A DNA stretch of 50,411 bases, from contig NZ_CAMFHL010000022.1 in NCBI RefSeq assembly GCF_945952095.1, positions 1-50,411 of the forward strand. The letters run 5' to 3'. Within the stretch, counting starts at the first letter, position 1; the number at the start of each line of letters is the position of its first letter. The position numbers and the translations under genes are program-made. This document shows positions 40,548 to 49,590 of this stretch, piece after piece. The DNA comes from an uncultured Arsenicibacter sp. (GTDB lineage Bacteria; Bacteroidota; Bacteroidia; Cytophagales; Spirosomataceae). The notes beneath the pieces are model-generated. The model searched no databases. It had not been told where the DNA came from and worked only from the letters and a program-made list of their open reading frames with translations.

Positions 40548-42215
40548 TTACTGATTACGCCGTTTGCGGGTAAACTGCCAGCCGGCACCTGCTAAGCCGA
40601 TGAGGGCGAGCGGCCCCAGCACATTGAGCAGCTGCCAGCTTGTCCGTTCGTTGGCGAGTTTGATTTTGTCCAGTGGCCGCAGGGTAATCTGGCGGTTACG
40701 GGCCGTAATGACCCCTTCCGGATCGGCCAGGTAGTCGATGGCATTCATGGCAAAATCCTTATTGCCGAACTGGTTGCGGTTGAACCGGTCGAAACCCAGC
40801 GGAAACGGCATCTGCCGCTTGTAATCGACATCATTTACGATCAGGTCGCCATCCGAGCAGATAATCACCCGCGATGCCTCACCCACCGGCTTAAATCCGC
40901 TGGCGCGTGGGTCGCCGGGCAGAATGCGGTTCGCATACAGCGACTGGAATTTCCCTTCGAACAAGCAACCGATGATCTGCACACCGTCTTTGTAGGTAGC
41001 CGGATCGGGCTGCTGCCGTGCCTCGTTATACGAAATGATGGCCGGAGCTTTCAGCAATTTCGTGTACGGCGATGTCAGCAACAGGGGTGTTTTGCGGATG
41101 CCGGAAGCGGCAACCGTATCCAGCGTGCTGGCAAAACGGCACCAGACCGCGTCGAGGTTGCGCGTAATCGGCGTCTGCTGACCGGCCGGCCCGAACGAGT
41201 TAATCACCGGATAGAACCGCCACGGCACTTTCTGAATATTCGGCTTGTCGCCCATATTCCCGACGTTCATCGGAATCAGGTTGCAGCTCAGGTCTTTCAC
41301 TACATTCTGGTTCAGGCGGGCTCCCCAGCGGAAAAACAGATCATCGAGGCGGAGATTCATTGGCTGGGCAAAGGTGCCTTCATTGCTGACACTGTCAACG
41401 CGCTGCCCGTCAATGAAAAACAGCATCCGGCCGCCGTTGACTACGTATTGATCCAGTTTAAAAAGCTCGTCGTCATTAAATGGCTGATCGGGCTTCAACA
41501 CCAGCAATACATCGAGACCGCTAATCGGGCCAGGCTTGGCCAGATCAAGGAAAAACAGGTCGTAGTTCTCCTGAACGGTGGCCAACAAATCCGAAAAGCG
41601 GGAGGGCGGTACGTTGGTTTTGCCCAGAAAGCCGACTTTGCGCCGGTTTCCCTGTTTTTGTGTCAGCTGCCGGATACCTGACGAAAGCTGATATTCAACG
41701 TTTTCATAGGATTGGTTAAGCTGTTCTTCGGGCGAGGCCGTTTTATTTCCCTTCAATAGCTGGACCGCAATCTCCTTGCCTTTGTAGGAAATCAACGCGC
41801 CGGGGAAAATGAGCTTTTCCGTACGCTTACCGCCTTGGTTATCAACTAAGTTCGTTGGCAGCAGACCACGTTCCTGCAGGCGTTTAAACAGCGCTTCCTT
41901 ATCGGCATTTGCCGTAACTGCCGTCGGGTCGATGAAACGGTAGGTCACGTTTTTGCCGGCCCGGGCCTGAAACTCGTCGAGGGTTTCCCGAACGGCATTT
42001 TCCAGTCGCTTGAAGCCCGGGGGCAGGTCGCCGGTAAGGTAAACGTTTATGTGAATATCGTCATCGAGTTTGCCAAGCAGGTTCAGCGTGGCATCCGACA
42101 GGGTATATCGCTTCTCCGCTGTCAGATCGACACGGAAAAAAAGAAAGGCTGACAGTACATTAAGGGCTACCAGCGCTGCTACGACAAGAATTATGCGGGA
42201 GAATCCTGATTTCAT
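40548..42215 (-). CDS. gldG: Gliding-motility ABC transporter auxiliary protein GldG
   Basis: GldG is the extracytoplasmic part of the GldAFG ABC transporter linked to gliding motility and the type IX secretion system in Bacteroidota. The 555-residue product has an N-terminal transmembrane helix (about residues 8-28) and the signature RVDLTAEKRYTLSDATLNLL. An ABC-type uncharacterised domain (IDPTAVTANADKEALF, GNKTASPEEQLNQSYENVEYQL) follows. A GATase-like region comes next, with LDVLLVLKPDQPFNDDELFKLDQYVVNGGRMLFFIDGQ-type sequence, and a C-terminal helix (about 530-548). The permease gene gldF, commonly adjacent, is not here. A divergently unrelated hypothetical gene lies upstream on the same strand. 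Confidence 0.93.
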   Translation of the reverse strand: MKSGFSRIILVVAALVALNVLSAFLFFRVDLTAEKRYTLSDATLNLLGKLDDDIHINVYLTGDLPPGFKRLENAVRETLDEFQARAGKNVTYRFIDPTAVTANADKEALFKRLQERGLLPTNLVDNQGGKRTEKLIFPGALISYKGKEIAVQLLKGNKTASPEEQLNQSYENVEYQLSSGIRQLTQKQGNRRKVGFLGKTNVPPSRFSDLLATVQENYDLFFLDLAKPGPISGLDVLLVLKPDQPFNDDELFKLDQYVVNGGRMLFFIDGQRVDSVSNEGTFAQPMNLRLDDLFFRWGARLNQNVVKDLSCNLIPMNVGNMGDKPNIQKVPWRFYPVINSFGPAGQQTPITRNLDAVWCRFASTLDTVAASGIRKTPLLLTSPYTKLLKAPAIISYNEARQQPDPATYKDGVQIIGCLFEGKFQSLYANRILPGDPRASGFKPVGEASRVIICSDGDLIVNDVDYKRQMPFPLGFDRFNRNQFGNKDFAMNAIDYLADPEGVITARNRQITLRPLDKIKLANERTSWQLLNVLGPLALIGLAGAGWQFTRKRRNQ

Positions 42216-42258
42216 ATTTGGCTAATAACGCTGCAATCCGGCAACTTGTATCAGCATG

Positions 42259-42266
42259 CAAAAATA
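42259..42266 (-). promoter_or_regulatory. Candidate -7 box for gldG
   Basis: On the minus strand this reads TATTTTTG, an exact TAnnTTTG match, about 44 bases before the gldG ATG and just after the upstream stop codon. The -33 element is unclear. Confidence 0.35.
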
Positions 42267-42277
42267 AACATCAATCT

Positions 42278-43339
42278 TTACTCCGGCTGACGAAGATTCG
42301 CATAATCAATGGCAAAATGCCGGGTACGGGCACCATTCCGCCGGAAAAGGTCCATTAAGTCATTGGCTTTGCCGTTCAGCCATGATCCATCCGAGGCATC
42401 ATACCCGTTCCGGCTGAGCAGATCGGCGTACTGCTTTGTTTTTTCCGGCTCATCCAGATAGAGGTAGAGTTTTGCGAGGTTGTAATAGGCAGAATACCGC
42501 AGTTTGGCGTCGGCCTTATCGTTGCTGGTATAGCGTTTAGGCAGTTCTTCGTAGTAGGCAATCGGTGCTTTGAGGCGCTCAATGGCTTCGGTCAGCGGCT
42601 CGTCAGGACTGATTGCGGCCAGGATGGCTTTTACGTCCTGATGGGCCCGCTGGTAGGAGTCATATTCAGGATGTTTTTTCGAGTCCAGTACCCAGAAGTG
42701 GTCATCTGCCTTCCGTACCGGAAACCCGTAATCGTTGGTCAGCATACCGGACAGATTCTGTAGGGCCAGCATCACCTCATCGCGCAGGAAACGGTTTTTG
42801 ATTTCTTCGCGGTTATTGGTCAGGTAGTTATTGGCTGCGGCATAGCTGTTGTATTCCTGACTGGTCCATGTCTTTTTTGAATACCGCTGGGCCAGCGTCG
42901 GGCGGATAATCGGCTGACCGCGAAGATCAGACACGTCGGCGCGGGCGGCAAAGCTGTATTCGAGCTGAAGTTTGTAATAATACTTGCGGCCGGTTTCCTT
43001 GCCGTCTTTATCTTTCTGGATATCGACCCGTTCCTTAATCTCTGATTTTTCGATAATCACATCCTCAAACATCGGCCGGATAACGACGTGGGCCGGTCCG
43101 TTGTCGATCCGCCGCCAGCCTTCGATGCGGGTAGCGTCGGCTAACTCATTGTCGCTAAATGTGGTACGGATATTGCGAGTGCCTGAAACATTGACCTGAT
43201 ACGTCCGGAATGCCGGATCAAGCGGCTTTTGAGGCAGATCACGGTACATCATAACAAAGCTGTACCGGTCAAGGTCGACTTTCTGGGAAAAGGAAACCAG
43301 CGAACAGGTAGCAAGAAGCAAGGTAAACAGTGTTTTCAT
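42278..43339 (-). CDS. Secreted hypothetical protein with helical repeats, 353 residues
   Basis: I do not recognise a named family. A signal peptide (MKTLFTLLLATCSLVSFSQ) starts it. A beta-rich part (about residues 20-160) includes YQVNVSGTRNIRTTFSD and an EIKERVDIQKDKDGKETGRK segment rich in charges. The C-terminal half is helical and shows one TPR-like stretch, YSAYYNLAKLYLYLDEPEKTKQYADLL. It lies 62 bases upstream of gldG on the same strand, so it may be cotranscribed with it. A role in the envelope alongside GldG is only a guess from position. Confidence 0.72.
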   Translation of the reverse strand: MKTLFTLLLATCSLVSFSQKVDLDRYSFVMMYRDLPQKPLDPAFRTYQVNVSGTRNIRTTFSDNELADATRIEGWRRIDNGPAHVVIRPMFEDVIIEKSEIKERVDIQKDKDGKETGRKYYYKLQLEYSFAARADVSDLRGQPIIRPTLAQRYSKKTWTSQEYNSYAAANNYLTNNREEIKNRFLRDEVMLALQNLSGMLTNDYGFPVRKADDHFWVLDSKKHPEYDSYQRAHQDVKAILAAISPDEPLTEAIERLKAPIAYYEELPKRYTSNDKADAKLRYSAYYNLAKLYLYLDEPEKTKQYADLLSRNGYDASDGSWLNGKANDLMDLFRRNGARTRHFAIDYANLRQPE

Positions 43340-43509
43340 GCAGTGTTTGAATTTTATGGCAAGTTACATTTTTCGCCTTGTCTGCCGAATTCAATTGTAT
43401 AATCGGTTGTGAGTCTCAGGGTTCTGCTATATATTCGCCGTCCCGCCTTTGCTAGTAGACGAAATAGAGTTTGTTTTACGTTTTCATACTACGAAACCAA
43501 TTAATTGAT

Positions 43510-43953
43510 ATGAGAAGAGAGTTTTGGCTGTTATCAACAATGATGTTGCTGGCCATTGGCTTCATGTCTGCATTTGCACCCGCGAATCGTACTGTAATTG
43601 AGGACACAGAAGGTATTCAGTTTACAGAAACAAGCTGGAATAATATCCTGAAAAAAGCGAAAGCTGAAAAGAAAGTGATCTTTCTGGATGCGTATGCCAG
43701 CTGGTGCGGACCGTGTAAAATGTTACAGAAGAACGTATTTACGCGTAAAGAGGTCGGTGATTATTTTAACAAGTCATTTATCAACGTGAAGATGGACATG
43801 GAAAAAGGCGAAGGCCCTATGCTGTCGCAGCGTTACCCGCTGGAAGCCTATCCGACACTGTTATTCATTGACGGAAACGGCCGTGTTCTGAAAAAAGTCA
43901 TTGGCTATCAGGCGCCTGATCAGCTGCTGGCCATTGGTAAGAGCGTAAAATAA
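43510..43953 (+). CDS. Secreted thioredoxin-family protein
   Basis: A 147-residue exported thiol-disulfide protein. An N-terminal signal peptide (WLLSTMMLLAIGFMSAFA) is followed by a thioredoxin fold (about residues 35-147) with the active site ASWCGPCKML and the cis-proline segment YPTLLFIDGNGRV. The spacing VIFLDAYASWCGPCK is typical of DUF255/thioredoxin_7-like periplasmic proteins. The ATG at 43510 (MRREFWLL) is preferred over a longer frame. Upstream TACGTTTT at 43477 is a near match to a -7 box. It converges with the aminotransferase gene with a single base between stop codons. Confidence 0.9.
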   Translation: MRREFWLLSTMMLLAIGFMSAFAPANRTVIEDTEGIQFTETSWNNILKKAKAEKKVIFLDAYASWCGPCKMLQKNVFTRKEVGDYFNKSFINVKMDMEKGEGPMLSQRYPLEAYPTLLFIDGNGRVLKKVIGYQAPDQLLAIGKSVK

Positions 43954-43954
43954 G

Positions 43955-45061
43955 TTACCGGCAGAATAAAGACAGTACGACATCAATAACGCGCTGTCGC
44001 TCTACTTCATTCAGCGTTGAACCGGATGGCAGACAAAGCCCCTGGTCAAAGATATTCTCAGTAAGGCCCGTTCCGTAGAACGGGCTTTTTTTGTACACCG
44101 GCTGACGATGCATCGGTTTAAACACCGGTCTTGCTTCAATACCGTGTCGGGCCAGCGCCAGCCGGACGGTTTCCCGCGAAATACCGGTTTGCTGTTCATT
44201 AAACAGGCAGGCCGTCAGCCATCGGTTAGCCGCACTCCCTGCCGGTTCCGGCTGAAAGCGGATGTCCTGAACGGCCTGAAACGCTTGCTGATAGGCCAGC
44301 AGGTGCGCCCGCCGGCATTGCACCCGTTCTGTCAGTGCTGAAAGTTGCTGAAGGCCCAACGGAGCTGCTACCGGATTGAAGGCTGTGTTATAGCCGGTCC
44401 GCTCGTGCTCATAGTGCGGTACCGGTTCTTTCGCCTGACTACCCAGCCAGCGGGCCGTTCTGAAAATCATTTCGTCATTGGTCAACAAAGCGCCACCGCC
44501 CAGGGTAGTAATAATTTTGTTGACATTGAACGACAGGATACTGATGTCTCCGAAACTGCCACATGGTCTGCTGTGATAGGTACTCCCAAGCGCTTCGGCG
44601 GCATCCTCAATGAGCGGAACTCCGAACTGGCGGCAAAGCAGCTGTAGTTCATGCCATTGGGCAGGCACGCCATAAAGATCCACGGCAATGACCGCCTTCG
44701 GCCGCTTCCGGCGTTTCCGCAGGGCCGTTTCCAGTGCATCCGGACACATGTTCCAGCTTCGGGATTCGCTGCCGATAAAAACCGGTGTTGCACCCTGATG
44801 GACAATACAGTTTGCCGATGCCGCGAACGTCAGCGATTGACAGAAAACCTCATCACCTGCCGCCACCGGCAGGGTGGCAAGGGCGAGCTGTAGGGCCGAC
44901 GAACCGGCATTTGTCAGCAGGCAATGGGTATTGCCGGTAATGGCAGCTAGTTGCTGTGAAAAATGCTGCGCAAGGCAATACAGCTCATCAACGCTGTGGC
45001 TAGTGCAGGGCAGCGTACTAATGTCGGGTGGTGATAATGGAATAGTAAACGGCTGCATCAT
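43955..45061 (-). CDS. PLP-dependent sugar aminotransferase (DegT/DnrJ/EryC1/StrS, PglE-like)
   Basis: A 368-residue enzyme that transfers an amino group to a nucleotide-linked keto-sugar. Family motifs are TNAGSSALQLAL (phosphate binding), IAVDLYGVPAQWHEL, LIEDAAEALGSTY (the Asp that contacts PLP) and SFNVNKIITTLGGGALL, whose K binds PLP. The C-terminal part shows RPVFKPMHRQPVYK and QGLCLPSGSTL. Placed next to a NeuD/PglD acetyltransferase and a PglC-like transferase it is likely a UDP-4-keto-sugar aminotransferase such as PglE. The dehydratase that would make the keto-sugar is not in the window. It is the last gene of the glycan operon. Confidence 0.93.
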   Translation of the reverse strand: MMQPFTIPLSPPDISTLPCTSHSVDELYCLAQHFSQQLAAITGNTHCLLTNAGSSALQLALATLPVAAGDEVFCQSLTFAASANCIVHQGATPVFIGSESRSWNMCPDALETALRKRRKRPKAVIAVDLYGVPAQWHELQLLCRQFGVPLIEDAAEALGSTYHSRPCGSFGDISILSFNVNKIITTLGGGALLTNDEMIFRTARWLGSQAKEPVPHYEHERTGYNTAFNPVAAPLGLQQLSALTERVQCRRAHLLAYQQAFQAVQDIRFQPEPAGSAANRWLTACLFNEQQTGISRETVRLALARHGIEARPVFKPMHRQPVYKKSPFYGTGLTENIFDQGLCLPSGSTLNEVERQRVIDVVLSLFCR

Positions 45062-45062
45062 G

Positions 45063-45698
45063 TCAGCGGGCCGGAACGCCCTTAACGGTAGTATTGCCTA
45101 AAACCGGTTTGGTCACAACGGCTCCGGCCCCAAGAACCGCATGGCTGCCGACGGTAAGCTGGTTGTTAACGATGGCGCCGGTACCGGCAAATACATACTC
45201 GCCCAGCACAACCTCTCCGGCAATATTGACGGCGGGCATCAGCGAACAAAAATCCCCGATCCGGCTGTCGTGGCCAACCGTGCAGTTCAGGTTCAGCAGC
45301 ACATGATTGCCGAGTGAACTATTGACCGTCAGGATACTTCCCTGACAAATAAGACAGCCTTCGCCCAGAGTAACTTCCTGTTCAGGCAAGAGCCAGACCG
45401 TTGGATGAATTAATACCGGGAAGGAGATCACAGGGTTTGTAATGGCCGTAACCAGCTTCCTGCGAACCATTGGCCAGCCAACGCCCATGGCCACTGACAA
45501 TGGCGCCGGGTACTGATTGAGTGCCGATAATCCGCCCAGAACAGGCAGTTTGTTGACCAGCGTGCCTGATGGCACATTGTCATCAAAAAAGCCGATGGGT
45601 TGCCAGGTATCCGGCCGGGCATGGTTAATGTGCTGAATGAGCATCAGGACTTCGCGGCCGAAACCACCGGCTCCATAGATAGCGATTGGTGTTGCCAT
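45063..45698 (-). CDS. Sugar O/N-acetyltransferase, NeuD/PglD family
   Basis: A 211-residue acyl-CoA-dependent acetyltransferase. The N-terminus binds the nucleotide-sugar through a Rossmann-like fold (PIAIYGAGGFGREVLMLI and IGFFDDN). The C-terminal half is a left-handed beta-helix of hexapeptide repeats (from about residue 100), with LNLNCTVGHDSRIGDF supplying the catalytic-type histidine, then AGEVVLGEYVFAGTGAIV and GAGAVVTKPVLGNTTVKGVPAR. It follows the aminotransferase gene by one base and precedes the phosphoglycosyl transferase by two, so the three enzymes are a tight unit. The likely step is N-acetylation of the new amino group. Confidence 0.93.
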   Translation of the reverse strand: MATPIAIYGAGGFGREVLMLIQHINHARPDTWQPIGFFDDNVPSGTLVNKLPVLGGLSALNQYPAPLSVAMGVGWPMVRRKLVTAITNPVISFPVLIHPTVWLLPEQEVTLGEGCLICQGSILTVNSSLGNHVLLNLNCTVGHDSRIGDFCSLMPAVNIAGEVVLGEYVFAGTGAIVNNQLTVGSHAVLGAGAVVTKPVLGNTTVKGVPAR

Positions 45699-45700
45699 AC

Positions 45701-46279
45701 TTAATCAGAGACGCCTGTAAACCGTGACATAAGCGGGTCGTTGGCGGGTGAAAGCATCAGTATACAGGTACGCCAGAGGATATAGCTGTCCAGTTGCCAG
45801 GAACGGTGCTGAACATACCACACATCCAGATCAAACTTCCGGCTCCAGCTGATGCTGTTCCGGCCGTGAATCTGGGCCCAGCCGGTTAAGCCCGGTTTTA
45901 CTTCTTGCCGTTGCCGCTGAAAATCAGTGTATAAGGCGTTATATTCAGGGAGCAGCGGGCGAGGGCCGATCAGGGTCATGTCGCCCCGCAGGACGTTGAT
46001 CAGTTGGGGCAGTTCATCAAGGGATGTTTTCCGGAGCCAGCGCGCTGTGCTGGTCAGACGAAATGCGTCGGGTAAAAGTTTACCCGACGCATCGAACTTG
46101 TCGGTCATGGTGCGGAATTTATACAGGACAAAAGGCTGTCCATACTGTCCGGAACGGCGCTGACAGAATACCGGCCACCGGCGGAAATGGAGGCTAACGA
46201 GCAGTGCCGTTAGCCCCATAACCGGTAGTGTAACCGGAATTGTAATCAAAATAAGCGTTATGTCGAGAAACCGTTTCAT
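45701..46279 (-). CDS. Phosphoglycosyl transferase (sugar transferase), PglC-like
   Basis: A 192-residue monotopic membrane enzyme that moves a sugar phosphate from a UDP-sugar to undecaprenyl phosphate, the first membrane step of glycan assembly. The N-terminal re-entrant hydrophobic helix (LDITLILITIPVTLPVMG) is followed by YKFRTMTD, the Asp-Glu dyad in KTSLDELPQLINVLRGDMTLIGPRPLLPEY, and VKPGLTGWAQIHGRNSISW. It is the small, PglC-type form without the long N-terminal membrane domain of WbaP. Its position between the acetyltransferase and glycosyltransferases supports a bacillosamine-like initiating sugar. Confidence 0.93.
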   Translation of the reverse strand: MKRFLDITLILITIPVTLPVMGLTALLVSLHFRRWPVFCQRRSGQYGQPFVLYKFRTMTDKFDASGKLLPDAFRLTSTARWLRKTSLDELPQLINVLRGDMTLIGPRPLLPEYNALYTDFQRQRQEVKPGLTGWAQIHGRNSISWSRKFDLDVWYVQHRSWQLDSYILWRTCILMLSPANDPLMSRFTGVSD

Positions 46280-46378
46280 GGATATGTATGCCTTCGGTCC
46301 GGCTGTTTAGCCATTCGTTGATACGGGCAAAAGCGGCACCGGTCACAAGCAAAGGTGATAACCGGTCTATCCGGCTAT

Positions 46379-47608
46379 TTAACTGTTCTGAATGCACGTT
46401 TTAAGGAGCTGTATGTAGGTGTGCGCCTGTGTTTGGCGGTCAAAGCTGGTGACAGCCAGCTGCCTGGCATTCCGGCTATATTGCCGGACAACTGCCGGAT
46501 CGGTGAGGAGAGGTGTTAAGCACTTCTCCCAGGTATCGGGTTGGGTCGGGTCAAGAAACAGGCCTGCTCCGGCATCTGTAAGTAAGGTACGCGTCAGGCC
46601 ATCAATGGCCGTCAGGACCGGCAACCCGCACGCCAGATAGTCAAAGAGTTTGGCCGACAGCATGGTGTTAAAAAGGGGCTTAGGCTGCATCATAACAAGG
46701 CCGGCATCGGCGGCCAGCAGAAAGGGTAATACCTCTTTTTTAGACTTTGATGCATGAAAACGGACATTAGTCAGGTTCCGGTGAAAGGCCAGGGCCTGTA
46801 ACTGTTTTTTCATAGGCCCGTCGCCTATCAGCAGAAAGCGGACAGGGGTGTGGCGCAAGCAGGTGGCAGCGTCCAGTAAGGCTGTCAGCCCGTTGGCCGG
46901 ACCATGGGCCCCGGCATAAATAATCCAGAAACCGGTTGCCATTGCCTGTTCTTTCCGGAATGCTTCCCGGTCAAATAAACGCTTGCCGGCCTCAACCATT
47001 GACAGGTCGGCTCCATTAGGAATAACCGTAATCCGTGCGGCAGAGATGCCTTTCCGGTTAATCAGTACATGTTTAAAGTCCTCTGTCAACACGACCAGAT
47101 GAGCCGCTTTCCGGTACAGAAACCGTTCGAGCCGATACGCTGCCCGACGCAGTAGCGGATGACGTAAATAGCCCAGCTGCACGCGCGCATCCGGCCATAA
47201 ATCCCGCAACTCCAGTATCAGCGGGACCCTGGCTTTCACCGAGAGTATCCAGCCGGCAAGACCTATGGTAAGCGGAGGCGACGAAGCGATAATGACATTG
47301 ACCGATTGGTCCGTAATAAACCAGCCGTGCCAGAGGCTATTGATCAGGAAACAGCAATAGGCCCACAAACGCCCGGCTGCGCCAGCCTGATAGCAGCCCG
47401 GTACCCGCACGCGGATGATGCGTACGCTGGCCGGAAAAGATATTTCGTTTTTACCGGCGTAAGGGTTACCGGTCATATAGTCAATGGTCCCGGCCAGAAC
47501 CGTGATCCGGTGACCTTCATCAGCCCAGTAGTGCACCAGTTCATTCCAGCGGATGCTGCCCGGAGAGTGTTCAGGAAGGAAGTACTGGTGAAGTAACAGG
47601 ATATGCAT
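46379..47608 (-). CDS. Glycosyltransferase family 4 (WbuB-like)
   Basis: A 409-residue GT-B fold glycosyltransferase that adds a sugar to a lipid-linked glycan. The start MHILLLHQYFLPEHSPGSIRWNELV is typical of the WbuB-like group. The C-terminal domain shows FWIIYAGAHGPANGLTALLDA and FLLIGDGPMKKQLQ, with donor-binding residues in AKLFDYLACGLPVLTAI. The ATG at 47608 overlaps the 3' end of the preceding glycosyltransferase by 38 bases. Between its stop and the phosphoglycosyl transferase start is a 99-base gap without a gene. The acceptor and sugar are unknown. Confidence 0.9.
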   Translation of the reverse strand: MHILLLHQYFLPEHSPGSIRWNELVHYWADEGHRITVLAGTIDYMTGNPYAGKNEISFPASVRIIRVRVPGCYQAGAAGRLWAYCCFLINSLWHGWFITDQSVNVIIASSPPLTIGLAGWILSVKARVPLILELRDLWPDARVQLGYLRHPLLRRAAYRLERFLYRKAAHLVVLTEDFKHVLINRKGISAARITVIPNGADLSMVEAGKRLFDREAFRKEQAMATGFWIIYAGAHGPANGLTALLDAATCLRHTPVRFLLIGDGPMKKQLQALAFHRNLTNVRFHASKSKKEVLPFLLAADAGLVMMQPKPLFNTMLSAKLFDYLACGLPVLTAIDGLTRTLLTDAGAGLFLDPTQPDTWEKCLTPLLTDPAVVRQYSRNARQLAVTSFDRQTQAHTYIQLLKTCIQNS

Positions 47609-48725
47609 AAAAACGGTATTTGGCTTCGTGAACGTCTTCCGGTACAAAGTCGCGCAGGACACGCTGCCGCCCTGCCTGTCCGTGTTGCTGCCGTAAAACC
47701 GGATTATTCAGGTAAGTCCGGATAGCGTCAATAAAGGCATCAATTGCGCCGGCATCGGCCAACAGGCCGGTCTGCCGGTCTTTTACCGCATCGACAACAC
47801 CGGTCACGCGGCTGGCGACAACCGGTATTTCCATCGCTGCGGCTTCAATCAACACATTGCCGAAGCCTTCGCGGCGGGTTGGTAAGATCAACACATCCAT
47901 CAGCGCAAGGTAGGGTGCCGTATCCCCGACAAAGCCGGTCAGGCACACCCGCGGGTCGCTGGTAAGCAGCTGAATACACGCCTGATCGGCCGGTAACTGG
48001 CTATCGGCGGGCCCGACGATCAGCAGGCTGACCGCCGGATCGGTCCGTATACCCTGCCAGACGGCGGTCAGAGTTTGAAGCCCTTTTTCGGCGGTTAACC
48101 GGCCGACGTAGCCAATAACCCTGGTCGTAAGGCCGGTCTGTTTTCTGAGAAGCTGCCGTTGCGCTTCCGGAACCCGTTCGGGATTAAACCGTCTCCGGGC
48201 ATCTACGCCGTTGCAACTGCCATGGTGAGGGACAGTCATTTGCCGGTTTCGGCCGATGAGGTTACGGGTCGCTACATGGGCCAGTGAATGACTGACAAAA
48301 AGCAGGTGTGTGGCCAGATAACCCATCAGCCGCTCCGCCAGTATCAGCAGTAGCCGCTTCAGACCGCTATAGCTTTCAAAGACAAAACCGTGTACTTCAT
48401 ACACACGGACGGGAACGCCGCTTACCCTGGCTGCCAGCAGGCCAAGCAAGGATGCTTTCGGCGTATTGGTATGAACAATATCCGGTGTTAGCCGCCGGAA
48501 CAACCGGATCAGCAGCAGCAGGCACCAGATGTCTCTGAACAGACGGACCGGCCGCCGGAAAGGAACGGTTGTATAGGTGAACCCTTCCCGCGCGGCCAGC
48601 TGACCGAGGTCTGTTCCGGCTGCACAGATAACATGCAGCCGGATGCCTTTCTGCCGCCAGAACGCAGTCTGGCCTTCCAGAAAGCAAACCGACTCCGGTG
48701 CTGTAAAGAGCTGAACGGCAAGCAT
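47571..48725 (-). CDS. Glycosyltransferase family 4 (PglA-like)
   Basis: A 384-residue GT-B fold enzyme. The start MLAVQLFTAPESVCFLEGQ is typical of the PglA/CapM-like branch. It contains IVHTNTPKASLLGLLAARV, VYEVHGFVFESYSG, the donor-domain YVGRLTAEKGLQTL and the E-x7-E region in PTRREGFGNVLIEAAAMEIPVVA. It begins immediately after the GT2 stop codon and overlaps the next gene by 38 bases. The PglA-like type fits addition of a GalNAc-type sugar to a bacillosamine-like first residue, but specificity cannot be read from sequence. Confidence 0.9.
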   Translation of the reverse strand: MLAVQLFTAPESVCFLEGQTAFWRQKGIRLHVICAAGTDLGQLAAREGFTYTTVPFRRPVRLFRDIWCLLLLIRLFRRLTPDIVHTNTPKASLLGLLAARVSGVPVRVYEVHGFVFESYSGLKRLLLILAERLMGYLATHLLFVSHSLAHVATRNLIGRNRQMTVPHHGSCNGVDARRRFNPERVPEAQRQLLRKQTGLTTRVIGYVGRLTAEKGLQTLTAVWQGIRTDPAVSLLIVGPADSQLPADQACIQLLTSDPRVCLTGFVGDTAPYLALMDVLILPTRREGFGNVLIEAAAMEIPVVASRVTGVVDAVKDRQTGLLADAGAIDAFIDAIRTYLNNPVLRQQHGQAGRQRVLRDFVPEDVHEAKYRFYAYPVTSPVLPS

Positions 48726-48726
48726 C

Positions 48727-49590
48727 TCAGTCGGCAAAAGTATTTTTTTGAGCCAGATAAAGCTGCGCTTCAGCATGGAGCTGACCGGCCTGAGACCTTG
48801 GCTTATACCGGTTCCGGAAAAAGCGGCCCGTTAGCCTGTTTTGGCGGAGTGCAAAAAACGGCCCTTGCTTCAGATAGGAGACAGACCAGTAGAACCGGTA
48901 GGCGACCGGTGAAATGGCCGGCCGGTACTGGCGCAGGATATCTCTGTATTCGCGCATTGCTGTACGATAATGATGCTTGCGGGGAAGGTCGCGGTAAAAA
49001 AGCAAGGGCTCATCAATAATGCCGATTCTGGTTTCAGGCAAGGTTCTGAGCCAGAGTTCAAGATCTTCTGTCCGCTGTAAAACAGGGTTATAGGGGTGGC
49101 GCCGGAACCAGTTCGTTTTACCCATAACCGTCGGATGAATAATCGGGCAGCGGGTAAGCAGCTTATGGTAGCGGGGACTCTGGGCCGGTAAGCCGCGAAG
49201 GCCGCAAATGCGGGTTTGCCGGTCAATAATGTAGGCGAACGAAGCCGTCAGGTCGGTTTGCGGGTTTTCCAGCAGGTAATGAAGCTGGGTCTGAAGGCGG
49301 TTTGGCGCCATAAGGTCGTCGGCGTCCATACGGGCGAGGAACCGGCCTTCTGCCAGCCGGGCAATCTGGTTTAGCCGGCTGGCTAGTCCGAGCCGCTTTT
49401 TATCGGAGATAAGCCGGATCCGCGGATCGGTCAGCCAGCGGTATGCAACAGCCAGCGAGTTATCGGTCGATCCATCGTCGAGCAGCAATAATTCCCAGTC
49501 AGTAAAGGACTGATTAACAACTGACCGGATGGCCGCAGACAGGTAGGCGGCCTGGTTGTAAAAGGGAAGTCCAATCGTAATAATAGTCAT
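48727..49590 (-). CDS. Glycosyltransferase family 2
   Basis: A 287-residue GT-A fold glycosyltransferase. The N-terminal half has ITIGLPFYNQAAYLSAAIRSVVNQ, WELLLLDDGSTDNSLAV and RFLARMDADDLMAPNRL, where DAD is the metal-binding DxD motif. The C-terminal half is basic and rich in aromatics, which suggests peripheral membrane contact. The ATG at 49590 overlaps the fucosyltransferase stop by four bases (ATGA), so translation is coupled. A longer frame reaching 49983 is the shadow of that upstream gene and is rejected. Confidence 0.92.
   Translation of the reverse strand: MTIITIGLPFYNQAAYLSAAIRSVVNQSFTDWELLLLDDGSTDNSLAVAYRWLTDPRIRLISDKKRLGLASRLNQIARLAEGRFLARMDADDLMAPNRLQTQLHYLLENPQTDLTASFAYIIDRQTRICGLRGLPAQSPRYHKLLTRCPIIHPTVMGKTNWFRRHPYNPVLQRTEDLELWLRTLPETRIGIIDEPLLFYRDLPRKHHYRTAMREYRDILRQYRPAISPVAYRFYWSVSYLKQGPFFALRQNRLTGRFFRNRYKPRSQAGQLHAEAQLYLAQKNTFAD

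Noticed and set aside
46194..46397. 67-codon frame in the gap between phosphoglycosyl transferase and GT4
   Set aside because: It overlaps the start of one gene and the end of the other and shows no conserved features. The 99-base gap appears non-coding.
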